NCBI RefSeq assembly: GCF_910592395.1
Contig: NC_088311.1
Location: 11,412,501-11,476,500, forward strand
Direction: 5' to 3'
Length of the DNA stretch: 64,000 nt
Origin: Lineus longissimus
Lineage: Eukaryota; Nemertea; Pilidiophora; Heteronemertea; Lineidae
Positions within the stretch are counted from its first letter, which is position 1. Each line of letters opens with the position of its first letter. The position numbers and the translations under genes were made by a program. Positions 45,913 through 58,000 of this stretch are shown here, piece after piece. Under the pieces are notes generated by a model, which saw nothing but the letters and a program-made list of their open reading frames with translations, searched no databases and was not told where the DNA came from.

Positions 45913-47689
45913 ATTGATAAGAATAGAATGACGGGGGTCGGGCAGTATCCTCGGAGGATGAAGGGAGTAGAGAACCCTGTTTCAGTGCATCTGCCTTTTT
46001 CTTTGGTGGTGTCCTGAAATGAGTGTATTGCTTCTGATGAACAAATGGCCCCAACAACTGAAACAACACAAGAATAAATAAGAAGGAATGACATAATTTT
46101 ACACATATGCATACTAGTATGGTTTATTTCAACAATTATTGGATTGATAGTAATTGGTTGATAATCTGAAGTGGACATTCATTGTTGTGGCAGGTATGTA
46201 ACATTGTAATTGTGTTGAGTTTCACTCATGCAATACTACTGATGTTGGGTACACAATCATGCTAGTTGGTTAATTGAGGAGTTTAAAAATAAAATAAAAT
46301 AAAATAGGTAAGTTTTTCAGACAACAGTGGCAGGTCGCGCCAGCCAGTAAATGTATGTGGTAATTTATTCATCTTGGTCTCATTTTTGCAAAAAGGGTGT
46401 TTTCAATAAACTGGCTGAATTTGGTTTGCCACCCCATATGGGTGGAAAATGGGTATAATTTTTACCTCCATATAGGGTAAAAAATATTCTTACTTGGTCT
46501 CCATATGGGTTACTAGTACTTTTTAGATATTAAAACTGACCAACGAGCATGTGTACCGGAATCTCTATATGAGTGAACCCTTGAGGCTGAATTTGTCTTA
46601 GGGCCTCGCCTCTTCTATAATTCGGTACGGAAGCCTGGTTTTCGAAGATTATATTTGGGAATACATTCTGACCGAAGAAAGTTTCGCCAGAAAAATGTTA
46701 GAATTAGAACGAGTTAGAATCTGACATGCAGGTATACATTGTCATTTCAACATACATCTCGAATACAAAACATGATGCCTGTAAAACTCTATTCTTCTCA
46801 ACAAGCTTAGTAGAGATAAGCAATACATGAAATACTAATGTAGCTGTGTTTTAAGAAGAATTTCTTCAAAATAGATTTAAGAAGAATTTCTTCTAAACAG
46901 ACCTTTTTGATATTGGTTTTTTAATTGAAAATACATTACAAGTTCAGTTTGCCAAACGACACAAATAATGTAGTCGTAGGAAAAGATATTGCATCTCAAG
47001 ATTCCCAAAGAATGTGGCAAGATTTATCACGTTGAAGAAAAAAAAGAATTACAACTTGTGTGCGATAGCTCTTTGCTGTACACGAAAATTTAGCACATGC
47101 TCCTTGCACTGTATTTTATTTGTAAATGTAGCCACCAGGTGTAATGGGGAGCTATTCAGATGCAATATTCAACATTTATTGAATTCTGATGTTTTAAGTT
47201 TACTGACTATTCATAACTATCCCTGATTATTCTAGCTTGTATCATGGTTATGCAACATGCTTTCAGGTGGTTCCTACTCCAGTCCTGTTTCGCTGAAAAG
47301 CTTTATGATATTCATATACTAAATGTCTGACTGAAATTTGTTAACAGTGCTCTCTTCCATGCAAACCTTTCCAATGACATTCGTCCATGAGCTGAGCAAC
47401 TTTCAATTGACGTGTGGTAAAATAAAATAGGCCCAATTCTTAAGTTTTTTCTATTGGTGGGAATTAATGTCAAGTTATATAAAAGTCACTTGGCTCCCGG
47501 AGTTTGCTTGATTTACTAAATATAAACAAGTTAGCATCTGAAGGCTTTGCACCTACTAACACAGTCAGAAGGAGATGTGCACAGCAATATAATTAGATTT
47601 TGCACTTGCATGTATGAACATTTGGGGAGGGGGGCAAATGAAAAAATTACAAATTATTTGATTTGCAAAATTTCTAGTTAAAAAAATAC
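45913..47689. other. Intergenic, AT-rich
   Basis: It contains an (AAAAT)n run near 46289-46309 and a 24-bp tandem duplication with AAGAAGAATTTCTTC at 46852-46900. No gene was recognised. Confidence 0.45.
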
Positions 47690-48400
47690 ACAAGTTACCT
47701 TGTAGAAATCCTTTTTTCTTTTTTTTCTTCAAAAATGGCAGATTTCAGTTAAAACACACACTTAATTGATCAACAGGTGAAACATCAATAAAGTCCTTCT
47801 GACTGTATAACATGTCCTTCTGACTGTATTACATGTTCCTTATAAAGTCTATTCAAGTCTAATCTATGTTTTATCTATAATCAATTCTAATCTATTATTT
47901 TACAGTTTACCAATCTCGTACCCAGAGGGTGACTTATGTTGCTCTGCTGGCATCTTCCCAAATGTAACAGTTCACATGTAGTGTCCGACTGATTTCGTCC
48001 AACAAACTCCATTCTGGGTGCGACTGGCTATGTTATGTGTGCTGAGGTAGAAAATGTAAGCAAAAGTACATTTTTTATACGTACTTGGGTCAACCACAAA
48101 TGAATCAAGTCTTTTCGACAATTTTTAATGTAAATTCTCAGTCCAGCCAAAAAGTCTACATATTTTGTTGGAATAGTGGCATATTTCAGTGAAAAAATAT
48201 GCACTCGATCAGTCGGTCAACCACAAATGAATCGAGTCTTTCCGACTATATAACATTATGTACAGTTCAGCAAAAAAATCTACATTTTTATTTGCAATAA
48301 TAGCAGATTTCGGTGAAAAAAACACTTAATATATCAATATATGTATAGGCCAATCATAACAGAATATAAAAATCAAGCTTCTGACTGTGTTACATGTACA
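47690..48400. repeat. Diverged tandem repeat, about 127-bp unit
   Basis: GTCAACCACAAATGAATC at 48089 recurs at 48216, each followed by TCTACAT, GCA-ATTTC-GTGAAAAAA and CACTT. A third, weaker copy lies near 47735-47830. Confidence 0.55.
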
Positions 48401-49724
48401 GTCTAGGCAATGTTAACGCATTCTTATTATAACTTTTTCCGTAGAGTCATGATATTGGGATCCAGTCTGAGCTGTAATTAAATATTTTGTGCTGAAATGA
48501 ATACTCAAAACTTCAGCCTCTTGAAATGAAAATTGGCCCATGCCATTTGATGTTAAATCTTTTTGATTATTGAAATTTTTTTTTTTTAAAAACACCCAAG
48601 ATCCAAATTTCTATTTCGTATGTTATAGTCCATAGTGTAAAACAGATAACATGTATGTATGAATGTGCTAAATCAACTTGAAACGGGTTGTAATCGGTTG
48701 GAGTCCACTTCATACGAATCAACTGTTATTACTTACTGCACATGCGCTTCAAAATTTTCAAAATGCGTTTTTCAGCACCGATAAAAAGATGCTTGGACTT
48801 GGACGACGCAATATTGAAAATCTTGTTGCACTTGTGCAGTCAGCAAAGTACATTTATATGGTATACCATGTTGCGACTTTATCTTCAGGATCTGCAACAT
48901 CTTAAACGAATTCAGTTCCACAGTTAAATATAGCAGGTAGCATGTAATTTTGGCAGTGGCAGTGGCAGGAATGTTTGGCCTTTGGCTTTTACAATGATAA
49001 AAGGGGGAATTGTAGGGCCTGCGCAGGAATGACCCAGTCCTCCCCAACCACATCCAATCGCCCAATTTACAATGGGCTGTTGTCAACGCACAGTTGGCAT
49101 GGGGATGAATGGTGAACATGTTCTGGTGTCCAAGCGGTTTGAGGCATGTAGTGTAATGACTGATATATGGGTACATGACAAATATATTATCAAGCTTTGT
49201 TTCTGATCCTTGTCACCAGATAGCACACGTTGTGCTAGAGAAAATCAAATCGTGCACGCCTAAAATACAGAGAAAATTTCCATTGAAAGACAGTTTTTGT
49301 ATACCATACATCCCAATAAACATCAAGGAGATAACGATTGAAGAGTCTTTAAAAGGCTGGGTTTTTTGTCACGTTTCAACAAAAAAACTCATTACGGGAT
49401 GACGTCAAGTAGACATGAAATTTGAGTTGACATCAACCTAATGACGTCGTGGCCGAGCAAAATCGCTGACGCGAAGACTTAATTTATGATGTTGCTAAAG
49501 CTTGCAGCACACTATATTAGCCACCAACTTTGGCGTTCACAGGTGTTTTTTGCCGCAATAGTCCTGAACGCCTGAAAAATCCCTAGTCTGCTATGAATGG
49601 CATCTGATGAAGATGACAGGACGCTGCTTGCCGCAACTAAATGCCAAATATCTATCATGTTCGATTTTAGACGCGTTTCGCTGCGCTTGACCGCCAGTGA
49701 ACGTTGGAAGAAGCCATGTGTTCT
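48401..49724. other. Intergenic, no confident gene
   Basis: Frames at 48678-48927 and 48772-49176 overlap on opposite strands and show no domain. Confidence 0.35.
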
Positions 49725-50170
49725 ACCGATGGCGGCAAGACTTGGCGTAGGCGGCAATACTTTTGCCAGTTTGCATCTTGATGTCACATGATTTCTTAAT
49801 GGCAGCCCATATGATGAAGGAGAATGGCGGAAAAGACGGCACTAAATGCAAAGTTTGGGCAGGTTTGCTCTTGACTGGGATCCACTGGTCATTAACTCTG
49901 TCGTCAAGAGGCATAAAAGTCAAACGCTTCTTGTCACCAAAGTGGGCAGCTAGTGTGCTTCTAGATAGTCGAATGCCTCTTATCGCCAGAGTTGGTGGCC
50001 ACTGGATCCCTGTCAGAGCAAACCTGCCCAGACTTGGTGTTCAGTGGCGTCTTTTCTGCCACTTGAAAATGAACCGATCCTGGGCCATTCTCCATCATCA
50101 TGGTGGCTGCCATTTTGGAATCATGTGACAAAAAGACGCAATCTGGTTGGCCGAAGCCTTGCTGCTGCAA
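49725..50170. repeat. Imperfect inverted duplication
   Basis: Two arms (about 49725-49920 and 49965-50170) share TGTCACATGATT, ATGGCAGCC, GGGCAGGTTTGCTCT and GGGATCCA-TGG in opposite orientation. The arms have many mismatches, so the duplication is old. It is palindromic at arm scale around about 49940. No transposon terminus is obvious. Confidence 0.65.
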
Positions 50171-50364
50171 CCAAGTCTGGCTGCCATTGGTTGGTTAGGT
50201 TTCATCAACATTGTCCAGATGTCTTGAAAGAGTGATTTTCAAGATTTCTGAACGTCGTCGACAAAACTACCAGTGCAATCCCAATATAACTATCACATAG
50301 TCACATTGCATCCTCTCAAAGTAATTCTTTTGAACTTTCACATTTGTGTTCACAACATCAGCTA

Positions 50365-50540
50365 AAAGGCATACGCCGTTCGTTAAAATTTTTGATATTG
50401 AAAATTCCCAATTGCAGAAATACACACTAAATTAAAAATTCAACATTACTGTTGCGTAGACTGATCTACAAACACCATAAATACCAAGTTTTGGCAAATT
50501 TGTATGCATAATAACTGCACAACAGCACTGTGTATAATTG
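50365..50540. repeat. Dispersed repeat, copy 2 of 2 in window
   Basis: ACGCCGTTCGTTAAAAT through GCATAATAACTGCACAAC aligns with 12140-12310 in the same orientation. Confidence 0.55.
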
Positions 50541-51842
50541 GATTTCTATTTAATCAGACCGGGATTAAATCAAACGGTCTACCCCTTTAAGGATATTTTC
50601 CGTGGCGGAGATTTTATAATTTGGTCAGTTTGCATGTACTTTTTGTGGCAAATTTTGTGTTTTTAGAGCATATCTGACAGATCAGTGCATTTAGGGTAAA
50701 TGATAAATGCTTGAACCTAGCCCTTAATGGTTAATGTTTTTATCTTAACCTTTTCATTTGTCCAGTTAATTAAAATGTTTTTCTGACTTTTGGTGAGATT
50801 AAGAAGAAGAAGGTTTTTATGAAGCGGATGATTTTAGTTGCTGAAGCATCATGCCAGCTGTATCATAAAAATGTTATTGTCAGTGGGAGGGTTATCAATA
50901 ATCTGACTAGTGTATCTATTATGGAACATTGTAGTCCTATACAAACATCTAAATGAAGTATTTAGGTGCTCTAATACCATGATAGCCTGGACAAAGATTT
51001 CACTTCAGTAACGTGCGCACTAAAGTGTACGCAAGCAAATGTGCCCCACCTTGATTTCATAGAAATCTTACAATACATAAATTCGTTGGCTCAGGGTTAA
51101 CTCATCCTGAGGAAATCGGGGATATGTTATCTTCTCCAGCCCTGCACACAAGCCGGGGAGACATTTGCCCACATTTGGAACAGTGCAAAAGTAATCGCGC
51201 CAAATCAGAACATAGCTAGCATTTGTTTATAGTAATTTCATAAATGTTGTAGCAGTGACATCCAAATGGTGCCAGTTGTCTTATGCCAACCAAGAGGAAA
51301 GCCCTGTCTTCTTTGAGGTGCGCACTACATCCTCTTAATGCATGATCAATGACCTTTAATTGCAACTTTTGATCTCAGTTGTAGCTGTACCGATTAATGC
51401 ACAAAAACACTCCTCAAAACAACTGCATTTCCATTGGGTTTTTAATCATCGATTGGGTTCTTCCATAATTTCAGATATAATTATTTTTTAAACCTTGTGC
51501 TGACAAATTGTTTATGTCCTCAATTTTAATTAACAATTAATATTTGATCTTGATACTAGTATTTGGTGTTCAGGCAACAACATTTTTTTGGGATAACGTG
51601 GCCTCCAACAAGTAAAGGGCCAAAAATAGACAGCATGGAAAACTAACGTTGGAAGAAAAAAAACAATGATGATCAGGGCTATTTTTCATGTTCCTTAATT
51701 CACTTTTTTAATAAATGTACACATATGCCTCACAAAAAGGAGTTTGTTGAAGAAGAAAAAAAATGTTTCCTGATCCCATGCTATCCAAGGAATGAAACTG
51801 TTGTTGTCATATAAAGAAATGTATAATTTGCATTTTCCAATT
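50541..51842. other. 3' flank of the BEN gene, no gene seen
   Basis: AT-rich, with no exon recognised. The BEN gene's poly(A) site on the minus strand should lie here, but no AATAAA was assigned with confidence. Confidence 0.35.
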
Positions 51843-52012
51843 TTAGATGTGTACCTTTTTTACATGTTTACTAGTACCTTTCTTCTCATTGTCAGCTTTC
51901 ATGCGAAGTGATTTGCACATCTGTCCAATTGATTCCTTGCATTTCCCCCATATAATGTGGTCGAACCAATCGTTTGACTTTCCAGCATCCTGAAATATGC
52001 CTCTGACTGTCT
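51843..52012 (-). CDS. BEN gene last exon (second half of BEN domain)
   Basis: The acceptor TTTGCAG precedes it. Its first two bases complete the Glu codon split from the exon ending at 54100. It encodes the conserved Trp-rich helix region of the BEN fold (NDWFDHIIWGKCKESIGQMC) and a Lys-rich tail ending KKVHI. A GTACTAG after NEKK is a poor donor, so the exon is read as terminal. Confidence 0.7.
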
Positions 52013-55000
52013 CTGCAAATAAATTTATTTTGTATTTACTCAGTGCACTTGGAAAAGGTATACTAGTATTTTAGCAGGGCACATTTGTAAAACACAATGG
52101 GCCACTGCCCGGAAACTGCATCTCCAGGTCATATGAACTCCCAGGCCAAATTTTGGTATGTCCTTAGGTTACTGTGAGCCTATGAGATAGCGTGTCGTCG
52201 TCGTCCGTCGTCGTCGTCGTCCGTCGTCGTTAAACATTGGTGGCAGGTTTTGTTACCGAGACTGAATTTTGGCCGCATGTGATTTTTGGTTTTGCCACCA
52301 GGGGGCCAAATGTCCAAAGTTAAAATGTTTGATAACTCGTTCAATTGTGGCCCGTTTTTCATAAAATTTTCATGGTAGGTACTTTTATAGCAAGGGTACA
52401 ACTCATATCAGATGGGTTTTGGATTTGACCTACTTTTTGAGGTCACAGAGGTCAAGGTTATCCTATGGCACTGCCATTTTGTAGTGACGGCACGTTTTGT
52501 AACCGCTTTAGCTACGGATCCCTAACTTGACACAAATGTACCCCTACTCATAGACCAAACTGCGATCTTTTATGATTCACGGTTTTGCCACCAGGGGGCC
52601 AAACGTCTAAAGTGAAAATGTTTGATTACTCGCTTAATTGTGGCCCAATTTTCACAAGATTTTTATGGCAGGTACTTTTAACAAGGGTACATTACATAGT
52701 TCACGCGTTTTTGATTTGACCTACTTTTCAAGGTTGCAGAGGTCAAAGTTTGCTGAATCATCGAACAGTAGCACGTTTCATATCTATTTGAGCTAAAAGG
52801 TTCTCAACCAATGTGGACATGTATCTAGGGACCCTCTATTCCACCCCTAAAATTTGGCCCATTCGGACATCAAATATGGGCGCCAGGCGGCCATCTTGAA
52901 AAATAAACACAGTTCTATTACTCTGAAAATCACGATTGGATTGCAAGCAAATTTCATCTGAATGTCAACTATGTACTCTCTACAAAATCCTTCATTTTCA
53001 ATCAAATTTGATAAGCAATATGGCCGCCAGGTGGCCATCTTGAAAAATAAACAATGTCCTAATAATCCTATATTTATGATCGGGTTGCAACCAAATTTCA
53101 TGTGATTATATATCTTGTACTCATGACAGTAACTCTAGTTCTCAATGTAATTTGGGGACAAATATGGCCACCAGGCTGCCATCTTGAAAATTCAACTAAG
53201 TTCTTTTTCACCTAAATGGTTGAACAGATGTCAAACAATTTCCATGTGACATGCATTAACATTTCCACAGGTGAGCACATGGTCCCTGGACCATTTCTTT
53301 ATACACCCGCTCATTGTGGAACGTACTATGTAATGGCACCCTGGTGTCCATCTGTCTGTCAACGTGTCCGTCTGTCCAGTTAACTTTTCATTGTCCGGGC
53401 GATTACTCAAATTCTAATATAGATACATATATAAAGCAGTCATCGTCGCACTACCGACCCACGTCAAATGAGGTACCAATGTATCCAGTATACCACCGCC
53501 CAGATTATAGGCCATTTTATTTTCGAATTCATTACACCGAAAGTGATCTCTGAAGGCTTTTTTTATCAACAATTCAACATTCTACACGTGTGACGTTATT
53601 CATCACTGGCACGTCGCATGGCAACATCAACCGTGCAGCTCATTTCGTCATCTGTTGTGATGTCATCACATTGCTTTTGGTGCATAAGATAGGTCGCTAT
53701 TTTCCACTAACTTTTCATTGCCCGCACAAGTACTCCTATTCTAGATCATGTTTATTCACTGAACCTGGTTTGTAAGTCACAAATAAAGGCTCGAGAAAGC
53801 TTGTTGATTTGGAGGTCAAAATGTCAGAGGTCAAGGTCACACATACCTATTTCTTTTTTCCACAAACTTTTCGTTGTCCTCGTGACTACTAAAATTGTCG
53901 ATCATATACAATGTATAATAACCAATATAAACCTGGTTTGTAGGTCACTTGTGTAGGCCCAAAGTATCCTATTGATTTGCAGGTCGAGGGTCATGGTCAC
54001 AAAGACCTATATCTATTTTCTTCTGGTGCATTTCTCCTGTACAACTGTAAAGAGTGAAAGCTTTTTGACAGCTTTTCGTATACAACTAACAGTACTCACC
54101 CTTGATCTGTTCCAGTCGTTGTCCATCAAGGGCATTTCGACCAGTTTTGCCACTGAGAGTACTTTGACTAAGAACTTCCAGTCCAAATACCGCTTTAACA
54201 AGACTTCTCGCCAACCAAGGCGCACCTTTCTCTGGGGTGAGACCACTCCAAGCTTGTGTTGTTTTTTGTAGCATATCGTCTATTGCTTGCTTGTCTGAAA
54301 TAATGCAGAGAAAGTGGGAGATTTTAGTTGGCGCATACATTCTTGCATTTCCTTGGATCTGTACATTGTTTTGTCAAGGACTGTGGAAAAAGAACAACAG
54401 TGGGAGTAAACTTTGGAGTTGAGACTCATGATAATTTTTCAACCCATGCGAGAACTCCTGTACTATCCATTGCTTGATCACTCAACTCCCTGAGCAAGTG
54501 GCAAAAGAATGGATGGATATACACACCCAATGTGAATAATGGTAGTATTGAACACTGGACGAGCCATAATAAGCGGGCCAACTATTTTACTAACAGACCA
54601 TCACTTCAGAAACTACTGGAAAAACTGTTACTGCAAGAGAGACAGTGTTGTTTAGACTACTTTGTACATTTTGTGCAGCGGATGTACAGGGATACAAAAA
54701 CCAAAAATAAGGTCCTATGAATGATTTTTATTGATAGAACTAAATGATCACATGCTTCAAAGATTATCCAGGTTCCCAACTGACCCCAGCCGGATGCAGA
54801 TATGAATGAGCGGGACCTCAAGCTGGTAAGACCTTCTTAATAGCTCGAGGTAAGGCTTTGACGTGGCATCTGTCGTCGTAGTTGTTGCCCATTAACAAGG
54901 CACATTTTGAAACTTGAAGAGCTGTCGAGTTGAATCTTAGAACACATGTACCCTTATGTGATGACACATTGGAGACAATTCCCGTCCGGTCAAATTCAAC

Positions 55001-58000
55001 GTTAAGTGAAAGCATGCAATATCTTCCCTATTATTGAAAGAAAAATTACTTCTAGCAAGTGTACATCATATATCCTCTGGGTTTTGATTTGACCTATTCA
55101 AGGTCACAGATGTCAAAATTCTTTAAATTACCAGTAGATGGCAAATTTCATTACTATTTAATCTGGAAGACTCTAAACTTGTTTGGACATGATTCTAGTG
55201 ACCCTCTATTCTTCCCCAAAAATTTGGTCCGCTCAGACTTCAAATAATCAATTATGGCCACCAGGCGGCCATCTCGAAAATCAAACAACAGTCTTATTAC
55301 TTTGAAACTGATGATCAGATTGCAACCAAATCTCATGTGATCATGTATCTATGTAATCTTCACATCATACCAGATTCCGTCCACCAATATGGCTGCCAAG
55401 CAGCCATCTTGAAAACTGAATATGAACAAAGCCCTGTCGCTCCAAAACTAATACTCTATTGATCGGATGATCTAATGATTGGATTGCGACCAAATATGTT
55501 GATTATATCTACGTACTCTCTACAACATCTCTGATTTTCAATAAAATGCGATAACCAATATGGCCGCCAGGGGGCCATCTCGAAAAACTGATGATGGGAT
55601 TGCAACCAAATTTCATGTGATTATGAACCTGTGTACTCGTAACAGTATCCCCCATTTTCAATGTAATCCGATGACAAGCATGGCCGTCAGGCCGCCATCT
55701 TGAAAAATCAACGAAGTGCTGTGTGAAACAGATGTCAGCCAATTTCCATGTGACATTTACATCCACTGCATGACATGCATTAATAATACTAGCATATACC
55801 CATGGAGCGGGCAAAGTTGAAAAAATGTGATATACATGTGTACCTCAGGCATGTCACCTGCCCACTCCCGTACCCAATGCCATTTTCGGACCAAAGCCAG
55901 GCGGATGGAGATTCAGAAAGAACGCAATTCCAACTGTCAAAAGTCAGTAAAGAGCAAGCTCTGGCCACTCTTCGTGGCATACTGTTTATTGATGCCCACA
56001 CTACCGGTCAGGGTTTCTCAAATAGAACTAAAAATAGAATAGGCTTATTATTATCCCCCTGCTAATACCCTGCTCTGTGGACCACTATTGTATAGCACTA
56101 CATACTTGCTGGAAGCTAATACATGTACCCAGTGTGGCAGGGAGAATATGCGTGACTTTTGTGTACATGTATATGCTTTTGAGAATGAGCAGAGCTCTCC
56201 GGTCGATGTGTTCTCTGCAAAGTTGTTATTTATTCTAAAACCACGGTGATATTCGACGTATGGCACCCTCAGTGACACTCTTACGTTTGATTCACGCCCC
56301 TGAAGCCAAATGTTGCAAGAATTCGACGCATTGCCAAGGCCCAATTTTGAAACAAAAATTACCTCCTAAAAAGCGGCCACAACGCGCATTATAGTATAGA
56401 TAACACCAAGTGAGCACATGGTCACTGGACCATTCACTTCCCTTTCTCAACTGATATGTAGGTGTTGTGCAATGACCATGGGGAGTGGTTATGATGAGAC
56501 CTAAATGTGCGGACTTATGATTACCAGTACCTTAATTTGGCCTGATGTGGTCAGAAGTGACTAATTTAGGGTGCTGGCATATAGTAGCACCCAAGTCTCG
56601 TGTTATTTCAGATATAGCACCCATGACGGAACAGTCATACATGTAAATGGGGTTGAAATTGCATTGCCTGCTCAGCAGATGAAAAAATGAAGGCAAATTT
56701 ATTGTAACTTACCCTTTGCAATCATCAGAGTCTGGCTTTCATCTTCATGATTACTGGGAGCCAGTGTTCGCCTCGATGCTGCCTGAAAGAGTACAAACAA
56801 TTCTAGAGTTTTTAGCTCGCCAGCTATAGCAATGATGTGTTGTCTGTCGTCGTCATCGTATGTTATCACAGCTAATTTCGTAACAGCAAGGGCTGTTGAT
56901 CAGAAACTTAGTACATATTGCAACCTTTGGTCCCGGAAGCCACAACATGAATTTCAATCTGATCTGATTCTTGGCATGGTCACCAGAAGGCAGAAGAAAA
57001 ACACAAAAAGTGCTGTAACTCCTTAACAAGTGGCCGGCTCCTCTGTTTTTGAATCTTTAAAAGCGTTTCACGTTAACAGTAAAATCTTGATTTCAATACC
57101 ATTTTGACCAATACCAACTCTTATATACCCGGTAGATATCAAGGTGAACTTACCGTTTTGTTGTAAATGCTGTCCAGCCTCTTTGGAGTAAGCCTTTTTC
57201 TTTTGCATGGTGATTGTCTTGTTGCTGGAGTAGCGGGTCTTGAAGCAGGTGGCTGGTGCATGGGGGTGTTGGTGAAAATATAGGGATCAGTATTTCTCGA
57301 CTCTCTTGGTGAGCATCTCGATGCTTTCTTTCTGTGGTCTGGAAGGGTTGCTGGTGACGCTGATGTTGGCTCATTAAACTGGTTGTTTGGGGAGTGGCTC
57401 CTGGATTGTTTTGTCCACCTTGGGTTGCTCATTTCTGAGGTAGCATGGTTGATCAGCAATGTCGGTCTGAGTCTAGGTGAATGCCGTCTAGGGCTGGCCA
57501 GCAATGTCTGTCTGAGTCTAGGTGAGTGCCGTCTAGGGCTGGTGAGAGTTGTCAGTGTGTATTGGGACTTGTGTGCTAAGGATTGGCCGCTGGATTGTGA
57601 TGATAAGTTGGTATTTTTCCGTTGTTGAGTGCTAGATTCCGAGTTTAAATTTGATGATTTCTGCCGACGCCTTGGTGGAGTTGGTGATTTCGGGCTTGTG
57701 GGGTATGACATTGGATCTTCTTCATTGTACGAGGACTGGCTGCTGGACTGTGTTGACGCCTTGGTAGTTTGCCAATGTGGATTGCTGGTTTTGGTGTTAA
57801 AAAGTGATGTGTGGCTGCGCCTAGGAGAGTGCCATTTGTATTTTGCTGTTGATGACATTGGTGAAGGCTCATCAAAGGGGTTTTCCTCTTCCTTGTACGA
57901 GAAGGATCGGCTGCTGGACTGTGTTGAGACCTTGGTAGATTTCAATTCTGGAGTTCTGGTTTTGGTGTTAAAAGCTGATGGTTGGCTGCGCCTAGGAGAG

